Assembly: GCF_002885975.1 (NCBI RefSeq) | Contig: NZ_POSP01000003.1 | Coordinates: 2,790,001 to 2,854,000, forward strand | From: Paucibacter aquatile | Lineage (GTDB): Bacteria; Pseudomonadota; Gammaproteobacteria; Burkholderiales; Burkholderiaceae_C | Direction of reading: 5' to 3' | DNA: 64,000 nucleotides | Part shown: positions 20,645 through 29,861 of the stretch, piece after piece | Layout: the number at the start of each line of letters is the position of its first letter | How positions within the stretch are numbered: position 1 is the stretch's first letter | The notes under the pieces: generated by a model | The model's database searches: none | Seen by the model: only the letters and a program-made list of their open reading frames with translations | Told to the model about the DNA's origin: nothing | Program-made: the position numbers and the translations under genes

Positions 20645-21472
20645 TCAGAAGGTGTAGCCCAGGCCGACCAGCACGGTCGGTGCGCCTTTGCGCTCGACCA
20701 ACGGGCTCTTGGCCGCATCGGCGAGCACGCGGTGGTAGCTGGCATTGGCCATCAGGCTCATGGAATCGCTGAGCTTGTAGCGGGCCGAAAGGCCGAGGTC
20801 GGCGCCGTAGAGGCCGGCCTTGGGGTGGAACTCCTTGAACGAGGTGGCTGCCGCCTGGGCGGCGCTCACGCCGTAGTAGGACTGCAGATAGCGCTTGTCG
20901 GCAAAACCGAGCGACACCTCGGCGCCCAGCTCCAGCGGGCCGCTGGCCAGCAAGGGCAGGCTGCTGCCAATGCTGGCCAGGGTGCCGCCATGGCCTTGCT
21001 TGCCCAGCGCCGTCTTGAGCTCGAAGTTCAAAGGCAGGCCCAGGCCGCTCCAGCTGCCAGCCACGCCCAGCTCGCCACTGGCCTTGATCTTGCCCATGCC
21101 GCGCAGGCGGTCACTGCCGCTCTGGCCCAGAAAGCCCTTGACCTTGTGGTCCTCACGGCCGGCGTCGACACCCAGGGTCAGCGCAAATTGAAAGTCAGGC
21201 TTCTCCACCGCCCAGTAGCGCAGGCCACCGAGGGTGGAGGCTTCGAAGGCGCCCTTGCGATAGCGCAGATCGGGCAGCAGCACGGCATGGCTGCGGCTTT
21301 CCTTGGCGCCGACGTACGTGGGGCTGTAGACGGCGCCGATGCCGATCAGGCCATGCAAGCCCTCGCTGGGCGACGACGACTCGGCGGCCTGCGCGCCGAG
21401 GCCGGACAAGGCCAGCACGGCGAGGGCCAGCGTGGCCTTGAGGTTGAGATGATGGTTCTTGACTGGGTTCAT
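20645..21472 (-). CDS. MipA/OmpV family outer membrane protein
   Basis: A 275-residue protein with a signal peptide (GLGAQA cleavage). The mature protein has alternating beta-strand pattern, starts with GAVYSPTYVGAKESRSHAVLLP, and ends with a barrel-type aromatic terminus VLVGLGYTF. This is the MipA/OmpV family, outer membrane beta-barrels implicated in scaffolding murein enzymes or in solute passage. The ATG at 21472 places the signal peptide directly at the N-terminus; the longer frame adds an unlikely leader. It is convergent with the HExxH lipoprotein and divergent from the TetR gene. Confidence 0.88.
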   Translation of the reverse strand: MNPVKNHHLNLKATLALAVLALSGLGAQAAESSSPSEGLHGLIGIGAVYSPTYVGAKESRSHAVLLPDLRYRKGAFEASTLGGLRYWAVEKPDFQFALTLGVDAGREDHKVKGFLGQSGSDRLRGMGKIKASGELGVAGSWSGLGLPLNFELKTALGKQGHGGTLASIGSSLPLLASGPLELGAEVSLGFADKRYLQSYYGVSAAQAAATSFKEFHPKAGLYGADLGLSARYKLSDSMSLMANASYHRVLADAAKSPLVERKGAPTVLVGLGYTF

Positions 21473-21782
21473 GGTGGGCGGAAGCTTCGCTCGGGTTGAT
21501 CGGTGCCGGACCGCTGCCCCATTGGGGCTGGCCGACCGGCAGGGCGCACTGTGCGTACTTGTCGCCGTCACCGCCACCGAACTCGGCGAAGCGCAGGCCC
21601 ACGCACCGCGACGGCGCAGACCTCGGGCTGAGCAGCCAAATCACCCATGACCACCGGCACAGGTCCGCGTCAGGCATGCCTGGTCGCGGACGCAAGCCCC
21701 CGTTCTCAGCCGATTAAAGTTTTGTACTACACAATAAACTCCTGTAAATTCCATATCAAAAGATAGTCAGTATTTATTAAAC
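21473..21782. other. Divergent intergenic region, AT-rich at the TetR end
   Basis: This 310-base region lies between the MipA gene (minus) and the TetR-operon (plus). About the last 70 bases (21712-21782) are strongly AT-rich against a GC-rich background, and are the likely promoter/operator zone for the TetR operon. I could not define a clean TetR palindrome. No ribosome binding site is evident immediately before the TetR ATG. Confidence 0.4.
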
Positions 21783-22529
21783 ATGCGAACCAGCAAAACC
21801 CAGCAAGACAAAACCCGGCGCCTGCTGCTGCGCGTGGCCGTGGACCTGATGAGTCGCCAGGGCTTTGATGGCACGACCATGAAAGAGATCGCCCGTGCCG
21901 CCGAGCTCGGTGACGCCACCATCTACAAGTACTTCCCCAGCAAAGAAAAGCTGGTGCTGGCGTACTTCGAACAGCAGGCAGGCGACGCGATTGCCCTGAT
22001 GCAGAAGACCCGGGGACAGCAGGACTTCAGCCTGCAGGAGCGCCTGCAGCTGCTGCTGGACAGCCTGTTGGAGCTGTTGCTGGCCGACCGCGAGTTCGTC
22101 GCCATCGCTCACCGCCTGATCCAGGGCGCGCCGCTGTTGCTGCTCAGCCAGGACTTGCCCGGCAAGGCCAAGCTTCGCCAGGCCTTTGTGGAGATGCTGG
22201 AGCAGGCGGAGGTCTCCGCTGAGATCGCGCCCTGCGGCTTCAAGAACAGCCTGGCTGGCTTGATGGCCGATGCCGTCTACGGCCTGGTGGCCTACTGGCT
22301 GCGCGACGACTCCGAGGAGTTCGGCAACACCCACCAGCTGGTCGACCTGAGCCTGGGCGTGCTGGTCCTGGCTTTGCAAAGCGGCCTGATCAACAAGCTG
22401 CTCGATCTGGGCGGCTTTGTGCTGCGCAGCCAGTTGGCCAGGCTGTTGCAACACGGGCCGGGGGGGGGATTGCTGGAACTGCTGGCCCTGACCAAGCGCG
22501 GCCTGAGTGCCGGGGTGGCAGCGCGATGA
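21783..22529 (+). CDS. TetR/AcrR family transcriptional regulator
   Basis: A 248-residue protein with an N-terminal helix-turn-helix: TTMKEIARAAELGDATIYKYFPSKEKL around residues 31-57 is a textbook TetR motif. The C-terminal helical ligand domain is unassigned. Its end overlaps the next start by four bases (ATGA), and the two following genes overlap as well, so it probably regulates its own four-gene operon. The effector is unknown. Confidence 0.93.
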   Translation: MRTSKTQQDKTRRLLLRVAVDLMSRQGFDGTTMKEIARAAELGDATIYKYFPSKEKLVLAYFEQQAGDAIALMQKTRGQQDFSLQERLQLLLDSLLELLLADREFVAIAHRLIQGAPLLLLSQDLPGKAKLRQAFVEMLEQAEVSAEIAPCGFKNSLAGLMADAVYGLVAYWLRDDSEEFGNTHQLVDLSLGVLVLALQSGLINKLLDLGGFVLRSQLARLLQHGPGGGLLELLALTKRGLSAGVAAR

Positions 22530-22963
22530 GCGGGCTCAGCAACGGCTGGCTGCTGCTGGGTGGCCTGTTGAGCGCGATCGCCGCAGCTTTGCATGTGCTG
22601 ATCGTGTTGGGCGGCCCGTCCTGGTATCGCTTTTTCGGCGCCGGCGAAGACCTGGCTCGCATGAGCGCAGCGGGGAGTTGGTGGCCGGCACTCCTGACCT
22701 GCGGCATTGCCATGGTGCTGGGTTTGTGGGCGCTCTACGCCCTGGCGGCCAGTGGGCTGCTGAGCCTCCAGCTGCCGTGGCCAAAGCTGGCACTGAGCTT
22801 GATCACCGCCATCTACTGCCTGCGCGGGATCGCCATCATTCCCCTGCGCATCTTTGCCCCAGAGCACAGCACGCCCTTCCTGGTTTGGAGCTCGCTCATC
22901 TGTCTGGCGTATGGTGTGGTGCACCTGATCGGCTTGCGCCAGGTCTGGGATCAGCTGCCGTGA
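22526..22963 (+). CDS. Small four-helix integral membrane protein
   Basis: A 145-residue protein with four hydrophobic segments (about residues 7-27, 50-72, 80-103, 120-138). It is translationally coupled to TetR upstream (ATGA) and to the ABC1 kinase downstream (TGATG). It has no recognised catalytic motif. It may anchor the following gene products or move a small hydrophobic molecule; both are inference. Confidence 0.8.
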   Translation: MSGLSNGWLLLGGLLSAIAAALHVLIVLGGPSWYRFFGAGEDLARMSAAGSWWPALLTCGIAMVLGLWALYALAASGLLSLQLPWPKLALSLITAIYCLRGIAIIPLRIFAPEHSTPFLVWSSLICLAYGVVHLIGLRQVWDQLP

Positions 22964-24300
22964 TGGCCAAAGCCCCTCGCACCAGCCGGCTGGCCCGAAG
23001 CGCCATCGCCGGCACCGCCGTGGCGCGCGCAGGGGTGGCCCACCTGAGCCACAAACTGAAGCCTCGAGTCCCAGCGACCAGCGCCGCGGACCCTCGTGCC
23101 CAGTTGGCACAGCAGACGCATGAGGCGGAGCTCGGCCGCATCCTGTTCGGGGCGCTGAATCAGCTCAAGGGCACGGCACTGAAAGCCGCTCAGTTGCTCA
23201 GCATGGAACTGGACTTGCTGCCCGAGGCGCTGCGCCAGGAGTTGAGCCGCGCGCAGTACCAGGTCTCGCCCTTGAACCGGGCGCTGGTGATCAAGCTCTT
23301 GCGCCAGGAGTTCGGTGCCGGGCCGGAGTCCTTGTTCGCCAGCTTCGAGGCGCAGGCTTTTGCTGCGGCCAGCCTGGGCCAGGTGCATGGCGCCACGCTG
23401 CAGGACGGGCGGGCGCTGGCGGTCAAACTGCAATACCCAGGCATGGCGGCCTCGGTCCACAGCGATCTGGCACTGCTGCGCCTGCTGCTGCGCAGCGTGG
23501 GCGGGATGGGCTCAGTCACGGCGCCTCGGCCCGAGGTCTTGGACACGGTGCTGGGCAGCATCGAGCAGACCCTGATTGAGGAGCTCGACTACCGGCGCGA
23601 GGCCCAGCAGCTGGAGTGGTTCCGCGATCGCTTGCAAGACCTGCCGGACCTGGTGCTGCCGCAAACCATCAACGCCTTGTGCAGCGCCCGCGTGCTGAGC
23701 ATGGAACGCCTGCCTGGCTTGCATTTGAAGGAATGGCTGGCCACCGGGCCCAGCCAGGCGGAGCGCAATCGCCACGGCCAGACCTTGTTCGACCTGTTCA
23801 TGCACAGCAGCTTCCGCCTGCACAGGCTGCAGGCCGACGCTCATGCCGGCAACTATCTCTTCATGCCCGACGGACGCCTGGGTTTGCTGGACTTCGGTTG
23901 CACCCGGGAGCTGCGACCGCAGTTCAGTGTGTCGCTGGCCGCCGCCTGGTGTGCCCTGCTGAGCCAACCGTGTGACAAGCCGGCCCTGCAGAGGGCCTAC
24001 GAGACGCTGGGCTTGATCACACCGGGCCTGAATGCCGCCGATTTCGGCACTCGGCTGCTGCCGGCCTTGGCGCCCGTCCTGAACTGGCAGGTCAGGCCCT
24101 TCCGTGACGCCGAGTTCGATTTCGGCCAGCACCCGCCACCACCGCGACCCAGCGCCGAGCACCAGCGCATCGCCATGAGCTATCTGCGGCAGATGGCCCC
24201 CGAGCTGCCTTTCTTCGACCGCGCCTACCTGGGCCTGCTGCAACTGCTGCGCCAGCTGGGCGCGCGGGTGCGCACCGGCAACCCATGGATCCACGGATGA
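22963..24300 (+). CDS. ABC1/UbiB (AarF) family atypical kinase
   Basis: A 445-residue protein. Family landmarks are the KxGQ-like N-terminal region (LKGTALKAAQLLSMELDLLP near 70), the Ala-rich nucleotide-binding loop AAASLGQVH, ALAVKLQYPG with the conserved lysine, EELDYRREAQ, ADAHAGNY as catalytic loop and LLDFGCTREL as the DFG equivalent. UbiB proteins are ATPases needed for ubiquinone synthesis or export. This one sits outside any ubi cluster, so it is likely a paralogue with another lipid or cofactor role. Its ATG overlaps the upstream stop, which fixes the start; its stop overlaps the molybdoenzyme gene start. Confidence 0.92.
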   Translation: MAKAPRTSRLARSAIAGTAVARAGVAHLSHKLKPRVPATSAADPRAQLAQQTHEAELGRILFGALNQLKGTALKAAQLLSMELDLLPEALRQELSRAQYQVSPLNRALVIKLLRQEFGAGPESLFASFEAQAFAAASLGQVHGATLQDGRALAVKLQYPGMAASVHSDLALLRLLLRSVGGMGSVTAPRPEVLDTVLGSIEQTLIEELDYRREAQQLEWFRDRLQDLPDLVLPQTINALCSARVLSMERLPGLHLKEWLATGPSQAERNRHGQTLFDLFMHSSFRLHRLQADAHAGNYLFMPDGRLGLLDFGCTRELRPQFSVSLAAAWCALLSQPCDKPALQRAYETLGLITPGLNAADFGTRLLPALAPVLNWQVRPFRDAEFDFGQHPPPPRPSAEHQRIAMSYLRQMAPELPFFDRAYLGLLQLLRQLGARVRTGNPWIHG

Positions 24301-24989
24301 CCCAGACCTTGCCACCGGGCCAGCATCGGCGGCTCGACTTCCCCCGCTTCGGCCTGCTGCGTTTCGCGCAGCGCATGCCTGCCCAGGCACCGCCGCTGCG
24401 GCTGCGGGTCTGCGGCCTCGTCAGGAAAGAACTGTGGCTCGACGCGGCCGCCTGGGCCGGCCTGCAGCGCGTGACGCTGCAATGCGACTTCCACTGCGTC
24501 ACCGGCTGGTCCAGCGCAGGGCTGAGCTGGAGCGGGGTGCGCATGCGCGATGTGTACCAAGCCCTGATCCAAGCGCAGGCTGAGCCGGACGATCAGGTCG
24601 CCTACGTCCTCATGAGGGGCAGCGATGGCGCTCGTGCCTGCCTGCCGCTGGCCGATCTGCTGGCCGAAGATGTGCTGCTCGCCGACCAGCTGAACGGGCA
24701 GGCCCTGGGCCTGGACCATGGGGCACCGCTGCGCCTGGTGGCGCCGGCTCACTACGGCTACAAAAGCGTCAAACATCTGGAGCGCCTGGAGTTCTGCCGC
24801 GACCTGAGCCGCTACCGAAGCAGCGCCTGGCGCTTCATGGACCATCCACGCGCACGGGTGGCGCATGAAGAACGCGGACGCTGGCTGCCCGGCTGGCTTC
24901 TGCGCTGGCTGTACCGGCCCCTGGTCACGTTCACAGTGCGGCGCTTTGCCAAGGCCGGCACGGCGGATCGCCTGGCGAAGCACGGTTGA
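24297..24989 (+). CDS. Molybdopterin-dependent oxidoreductase (sulfite-oxidase fold)
   Basis: A 230-residue protein whose core LQCDFHCVTGWS has the cysteine expected to ligate molybdenum in the sulfite oxidase/MsrP family, followed by WSGVRMRDV and a HYGYKSVKHL segment also typical of the fold. There is no signal peptide or Tat motif, unlike MsrP, so it is probably cytoplasmic. A C-terminal hydrophobic/basic stretch is present. The start overlaps the kinase stop (ATGA). The substrate is unknown. The pairing with an ABC1 kinase and a four-helix membrane protein under a TetR regulator suggests a dedicated redox module. Confidence 0.85.
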   Translation: MTQTLPPGQHRRLDFPRFGLLRFAQRMPAQAPPLRLRVCGLVRKELWLDAAAWAGLQRVTLQCDFHCVTGWSSAGLSWSGVRMRDVYQALIQAQAEPDDQVAYVLMRGSDGARACLPLADLLAEDVLLADQLNGQALGLDHGAPLRLVAPAHYGYKSVKHLERLEFCRDLSRYRSSAWRFMDHPRARVAHEERGRWLPGWLLRWLYRPLVTFTVRRFAKAGTADRLAKHG

Positions 24990-25073
24990 ACCCAGCTTCA
25001 CAGACCGAGGCGATGCGCTCATGACATCAAACACGGACAGCGACTGGTCCGTGCTGCGTCGAGCGTCGCAGGC

Positions 25074-26030
25074 TCACGCCGCCGTGAGCATGGAGCCGTA
25101 CAACATCAAGACGAGCGCGCCGATCAGGCAGGTGGTGTAGCCCAGGCCCACGAAAGCACTGCGCAAGGCGCGCGACCAGAATGCGCCACCGTAAACCCGG
25201 CGCTCGGCCTGCACACCGTGCCACGCCAGCGGCAGCAGCACCAGGAGCGAACCACCGCCACTGGGCATCAGCAAGGCCAGGGGCACCAGCAAGAAAACAA
25301 TGCAGTGCACATGGGTGGCATAGACCAGATGGGCGATATAGCGCTGCGGCCGTCCTGGCATGGGCACCCGATAGTGGCGATGCGCCAGCTGCAAGAGGGC
25401 GGCATACAGCGGCAGCATGGCCACCAGGGCGTAGGAGCCATAACGCAGCAAACCCTCGCTCAGCACGCGAGCACGCTGGGCCTGGGGCAAGGTGCGGAAA
25501 TGCGCCAGCCGCTGCAGCGCCCGCGCCTGGACCGGATGGTCCGCGTGACGCAGCAGCCAGGGCTGGAGGTGATCGACCAGGCTGAGGGTCCAATCGTGCG
25601 TCCCGGAGCTGCCGGCGGCCTGGGGCTGGGTCTGCGGCGCCGAGCGGGCCGCAGGGCTCTGGAGCAAGACCGGCTCCGAGCCGAACTTCAGGGCCGCGAA
25701 CATCAGCACCGAAAGCGCGAAAAACAATCGGCCCGGGCGCACATAGTGTTTGCGCCGGCCGTTCAAGTACTCGACCGTCAGCTGGCCCGGGCGAAACACC
25801 AGCAGGAACAAGCTGCGCCAGAGCCGGCCATCCACGGCCAGCAGGCGGCCGGTGGCTTCGCCGACAAACTCCCGCAGCGTGGGCAGCTCGACCCGGGTCT
25901 CCTGGCCGCATTGGGCGCAAAAAAGCCCGCTGACCTCGGCGCCGCAGTTGCGGCAGCGGGTGAGCGGGCGGGCATCGCTGGCGGCCGCCCCCGGGCCGGC
26001 CTCGGCCGAAGGGGCGGTGCCGGGCTGCAT
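25074..26030 (-). CDS. DUF3667-like membrane protein with zinc-ribbon N-terminus
   Basis: A 318-residue protein. Residues about 25-45 have paired cysteines, CRNCG and CAQCG, a zinc ribbon, followed by the YLNGRRKHYVRPGRL segment and several hydrophobic helices in the C-terminal half. This layout matches DUF3667 as I know it. It begins seven bases after the ABC ATPase stop with GAGGAGG just before the ATG, so it is probably co-transcribed with the transporter. The function is unknown. Confidence 0.75.
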   Translation of the reverse strand: MQPGTAPSAEAGPGAAASDARPLTRCRNCGAEVSGLFCAQCGQETRVELPTLREFVGEATGRLLAVDGRLWRSLFLLVFRPGQLTVEYLNGRRKHYVRPGRLFFALSVLMFAALKFGSEPVLLQSPAARSAPQTQPQAAGSSGTHDWTLSLVDHLQPWLLRHADHPVQARALQRLAHFRTLPQAQRARVLSEGLLRYGSYALVAMLPLYAALLQLAHRHYRVPMPGRPQRYIAHLVYATHVHCIVFLLVPLALLMPSGGGSLLVLLPLAWHGVQAERRVYGGAFWSRALRSAFVGLGYTTCLIGALVLMLYGSMLTAA

Positions 26031-26037
26031 CGCCTCC

Positions 26038-27759
26038 TCAGGCGGCGGCAGCGGCCGAGACCGGGGCCTCGCCCTGGTAGCCGCGCGGCACCGCGCCGAG
26101 CAGGCGGCGGGTGTACTCCTGCTGCGGCGCATCGAGCAGGGCCTGGGTCTCATTCTGCTCGACCACATCGCCGTTCTGCATCACCAGCACCTCGTCGGAG
26201 ATGAACTTCACCACCGCCAGGTCATGGCTGATGAAGACATAGCTGAGACCGAACTCGTCCTGCAGATCCTTGAGCAGATTGAGCACCTGGGCCTGCACCG
26301 ACACGTCCAGCGCCGACACGGCTTCGTCCAGCACCAGCACCTCGGGGTTGAGGGTCAGGCAGCGGGCGATGGCAATGCGCTGACGCTGGCCGCCCGAGAA
26401 CTCGTGCGGGTACTTGTTCAGCACGGTGTCGTCCAGGCCCACCTTCTTGAGCAGGGCGCTGGCGCGGGCCAGGCGATCCTCGTGGTCCTTGCCGATCTTG
26501 TGGATCTCCATCGGTTCGACCAGGGTCTGGCCGATGGTGAAGCGCGGGTTCAGCGAGGCATACGGGTTCTGGAACACCACCTGGATGCGGCGGCGCATCT
26601 TCTGCCAGTCGTTGCCGCTCATCTTGAGCAGATCCTTGCCCTCGAACAGCACCTCGCCGCCGGTGGGCTCGTGCAAGCGCAGCAGGGTCAGGCCCATGGT
26701 GGTCTTGCCGGAGCCGGACTCGCCCACCACGCCCAGGGTGTAACCCTTGCGCAGCTTGAAGCTGACCTGCTTGACGGCCTTGAACTCCTTCTTGCTGAAC
26801 AGGCCGGCCTTGAAATAGAAGCTCTTCTGCAGGCCGCGCGCTTCCAGGATGACCGGGGCGTTCGGGTCCTTGGCCTTGCCCACGGCCTGGGCGCGGACCT
26901 CGCCCTTTTGCGCGGCGATGTGGTCGTCGATGACCATCAGGCGCGCCGGGTTCTCGCTCAGCGAGGGGCGGCAGGCCAGCAAGGCCTTGGTGTAGCTGTC
27001 TTGCGGGGCGTTGAAGATCTCGGCCACCGAGGCCTTCTCGCGGATCTCGCCATGGCGCATCACCACCACCTGATCGGAGATTTCGCCCACCACGCCCAGA
27101 TCGTGCGAGATGAACAAGAGGCTCATCTTGTGCGTCTCTTTGAGCTTGGCCATCAGCTCCATGACCTGGCGCTGGATGGTCACGTCCAGGGCCGTGGTCG
27201 GCTCGTCGGCGATCAAGAGCTTGGGGCTGCAGGCCAGGGCCACGGCAATCATCACGCGCTGCTGCTGGCCGCCGGACATCTCGTGCGGGTAGGCCTTCAG
27301 GCGGCGCTTGGGCTCGGGGATGCCCACTTCATTGAGCAGCTCCTCGGCGCGTGCCAGGGCCTGCTTCTTGCTCATGCCCATGTGCTTGATCAGGGGCTCC
27401 ATGATCTGGTCGGCCACGGTGAAAACCGGGTTCAGCGAGGTCATGGGGTCCTGGAACACGCAGGCGATGTCGCGGCCGCGGATGGCTTGCAGCTCGGGCA
27501 GCGAGGTCTGCAGCAGGTCACGGCCCTGGAACAGGATCTTGCCCTGACGCTCGGCATTGCTGGGCAGCAGGTTGAGGATGGACATGGCCGTCACCGACTT
27601 GCCCGAGCCCGACTCGCCCACCAGGGCCACGGTCGAGTTCTCGGGAATGTCGAAGCTGATGCCCTTGACGGCCAGCGCGCGTTGCATCTGGCCGTTCACC
27701 TTGCCCATGCGGAAGGCGACCTTGAGGTCTTGAATGCTCAGCAACATAAATGCTTTCAT
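26038..27759 (-). CDS. Peptide-type ABC transporter, fused double ATPase subunit
   Basis: A 573-residue protein with two complete ABC domains in tandem, as in YejF or a fused OppD-OppF. Walker A GESGSGKS occurs near residue 52 and again near 350; signatures are MSGGQQQR and FSGGQRQR; Walker B segments are LLIADEPTTALD and VLVLDEAVSALD. It energises import of peptides or similar solutes. A second in-frame ATG four codons downstream is an alternative start. It follows the two permease genes and shares their strand; a 100-base spacer with a hairpin separates it from them. Confidence 0.95.
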   Translation of the reverse strand: MKAFMLLSIQDLKVAFRMGKVNGQMQRALAVKGISFDIPENSTVALVGESGSGKSVTAMSILNLLPSNAERQGKILFQGRDLLQTSLPELQAIRGRDIACVFQDPMTSLNPVFTVADQIMEPLIKHMGMSKKQALARAEELLNEVGIPEPKRRLKAYPHEMSGGQQQRVMIAVALACSPKLLIADEPTTALDVTIQRQVMELMAKLKETHKMSLLFISHDLGVVGEISDQVVVMRHGEIREKASVAEIFNAPQDSYTKALLACRPSLSENPARLMVIDDHIAAQKGEVRAQAVGKAKDPNAPVILEARGLQKSFYFKAGLFSKKEFKAVKQVSFKLRKGYTLGVVGESGSGKTTMGLTLLRLHEPTGGEVLFEGKDLLKMSGNDWQKMRRRIQVVFQNPYASLNPRFTIGQTLVEPMEIHKIGKDHEDRLARASALLKKVGLDDTVLNKYPHEFSGGQRQRIAIARCLTLNPEVLVLDEAVSALDVSVQAQVLNLLKDLQDEFGLSYVFISHDLAVVKFISDEVLVMQNGDVVEQNETQALLDAPQQEYTRRLLGAVPRGYQGEAPVSAAAAA

Positions 27760-27830
27760 GGAGGATCGGTGTTCACTTCGTTCACACCGACCGACAAATA
27801 CCTAACAGCTACAGTCACTTGGGGTCGGAG

Positions 27831-27848
27831 CTTGCCGAGTACGGCAAG
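27831..27848 (-). other. Intra-operon hairpin between permease and ATPase genes
   Basis: CTTGCCG and CGGCAAG form a seven-bp stem around a four-base loop. It lies just after the permease stop and about 70 bases before the ATPase start, with no T-run. It may adjust subunit stoichiometry by partial termination or mRNA stabilisation; this is inferred from position. Confidence 0.5.
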
Positions 27849-27861
27849 GTCCAACCCACAA

Positions 27862-28926
27862 TTACTCTAGCCCTCGCAACTTCGGATCCAGCGCATCGCG
27901 CAAGGCATCGGTGAACAGCGCGAAGGCCGTCACGAACACCGCCATCAGGGCGGTCACCGCCGCCAGCTGCCACCAGTAGCCGAGGATCAGCTCGCTCTGC
28001 GATTCGCTCAGCATGGTGCCCCAGGAGACCTGGTCCACGCCCACACCCAGGCCCAGATAGGACAGGATGACCTCGCTCTTGATGAAGCTCACCACATGCA
28101 GGCTCAGCTGCACCAGGGCCACGTGCGAGACATTGGGCAGGATGTGCTTGAACATGCGCGAGTAGCGCGAGGCGCCGATGGCCTCGGCCGAGCGCACGTA
28201 CTCGCGCACCGAGTGCTTCATGAACTCGGCGCGGATCAGGCGGTAGATGCCGGGCCAGCCGGCCAGGCCCAGAATCATCACCACCGACATCACGCCCTTG
28301 CCGAAGATCACGGCGAAGGCAAAGATCAGCAGGATGCTGGGGATGGCGGTGAAGACGTTGTAGAGCCACTCGAGGAAGTCGCCGATCTTGCCGCCGAAGA
28401 AGCCCGAGATCGCGCCCAGCACGGTGCCAATGATGGTGGCCACCACGGCCGCCAGCACGCCCACCAGGATGGACACTTCCGCGCCCTTGATCACCTTGGC
28501 CAGCACATCGCGGCCCAGGCGGTCGCCGCCCAGGGGCAGGGTCTCGGCCTTGACCACCTCTTCGGTCTTGAACTGGCTGGCGCGCTCTTCCCATTCCTTG
28601 TACTTGGGCGCCAGGGGGTCGATGTCGCTGAGGTCGACATTGGGGCCCTTGGGCTGGGCGATCACGCCAGTGGCTTCGGCCGGGGCCGGGCCCATGAAGG
28701 TCGGCGGCGCATTGGGCACGCCCACTTCCTTCTGCCAGTTCTTGGCCAGCAAGCCGCTGGCCGAGGCGATCACCATCAAGAGGAAGACCGCGACGATGGC
28801 CATGGAGACCATGCCCACCTTGTCAGCCTTCAGGCGGCGCCAGGAAGCGGCCCACACGCCTTCAGATTTCTGCGCCTTGTTGTTGCCGGATGCGGCGGGG
28901 GTCGGAGAAGACATCACTGCACTCAT
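27862..28926 (-). CDS. Peptide-type ABC transporter permease (OppC/YejE-like)
   Basis: A 354-residue protein with an N-terminal cytoplasmic tail, a first transmembrane segment at about 40-60, a long periplasmic stretch, then a five-helix permease core. The ATPase-coupling EAA loop reads SAEAIGASRYSRMFKHILPN. The GGDRLGRDVLAKVI sequence before the core is characteristic of OppC/DppC-type permeases. The start overlaps the stop of the upstream permease (ATGA). A second ATG four codons in is also possible. Confidence 0.95.
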   Translation of the reverse strand: MSAVMSSPTPAASGNNKAQKSEGVWAASWRRLKADKVGMVSMAIVAVFLLMVIASASGLLAKNWQKEVGVPNAPPTFMGPAPAEATGVIAQPKGPNVDLSDIDPLAPKYKEWEERASQFKTEEVVKAETLPLGGDRLGRDVLAKVIKGAEVSILVGVLAAVVATIIGTVLGAISGFFGGKIGDFLEWLYNVFTAIPSILLIFAFAVIFGKGVMSVVMILGLAGWPGIYRLIRAEFMKHSVREYVRSAEAIGASRYSRMFKHILPNVSHVALVQLSLHVVSFIKSEVILSYLGLGVGVDQVSWGTMLSESQSELILGYWWQLAAVTALMAVFVTAFALFTDALRDALDPKLRGLE

Positions 28927-29861
28927 TTCAGCACCACGCGCGGGTCGACCAGCTTGTACAGCACGTCGGTGATCAGGTTCACCACCATGGTCAGGAAGGC
29001 GATGTAGATGGCAAAGGCCTGGATGACCGGGTAGTCGCTGCGGTTCACGGCCAGCAGGATCTCGCGGCCCAGCCCCGGGATGGAGAAGAACACCTCGAGC
29101 AGGAAGCTGCCGACGAACACGCCCGGCAGGGCCACCGAGATGTTGGTCATGATGGGGATCATGGCGTTGCGCAGCACATGCTTGAGCAGGATGGTGCGCT
29201 CGGTCATGCCCTTGGCGCGCGCGGTGCGCACATAGTCATGGCCGATCTCGTCGAGGAAGAAGGTGCGATAGAGGCGGGTGTAGGGCGCAATCGCCACCGC
29301 CACGGCCACCATGATGGGCAGGGGCGCGTAGGTGGTGAGGTTGGTCCAGACGCTGTCGGTCCAGCCCTGCACCGGGAACCAGCCCAGGCGGAAGGCGAAC
29401 ACATACTGGCCCACGATCACGTAAACCAGCAGCGAGATCGACACCGCCACCGTGCTCAGGATCATGACCGTGCGGTCGGTCAGGCTGCCGCGCACGGCGG
29501 CCACGGCCAGGGCGAAGGGAATGGCCAGCGAGACTTCCAGGATCAGGATGGGCAGCATCACCGTCAGCGTGGCCGGCAGGCGGCTGCTGAAGAGATTGGC
29601 CACCGATTCATTGGTCGCCCAGCTCTTGCCCCAGTCGAAGGTGACGATCTGCTTGATGAAGATCCAGAGCTGCTCCCAGACCGGCTTGTTCAGGCCCAGC
29701 TGTTCGCGGATCGCGTCGATCTGCTCGGGGCTGGCGTTGAGGCCACCCATGATTTCAGCGGGATCGCCGCCAAAGTACTTGAAGAGAAAGAACACCAGCA
29801 GCACGACGCCGAGCAGAGTCGGAATCATTTGCCACAAGCGCCTGAGCAGGTATGCCGCCAT
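28923..29861 (-). CDS. Peptide-type ABC transporter permease (OppB/YejB-like)
   Basis: A 312-residue protein. MAAYLLRRLWQMIPTLLGV is the typical OppB-type start, so the ATG at 29861 was chosen over a longer frame. The EAA loop reads TARAKGMTERTILLKHVLRN. About six transmembrane segments are visible. It is the first gene of the minus-strand transporter operon and diverges from the five binding-protein genes, which presumably feed this transporter. Confidence 0.95.
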   Translation of the reverse strand: MAAYLLRRLWQMIPTLLGVVLLVFFLFKYFGGDPAEIMGGLNASPEQIDAIREQLGLNKPVWEQLWIFIKQIVTFDWGKSWATNESVANLFSSRLPATLTVMLPILILEVSLAIPFALAVAAVRGSLTDRTVMILSTVAVSISLLVYVIVGQYVFAFRLGWFPVQGWTDSVWTNLTTYAPLPIMVAVAVAIAPYTRLYRTFFLDEIGHDYVRTARAKGMTERTILLKHVLRNAMIPIMTNISVALPGVFVGSFLLEVFFSIPGLGREILLAVNRSDYPVIQAFAIYIAFLTMVVNLITDVLYKLVDPRVVLK

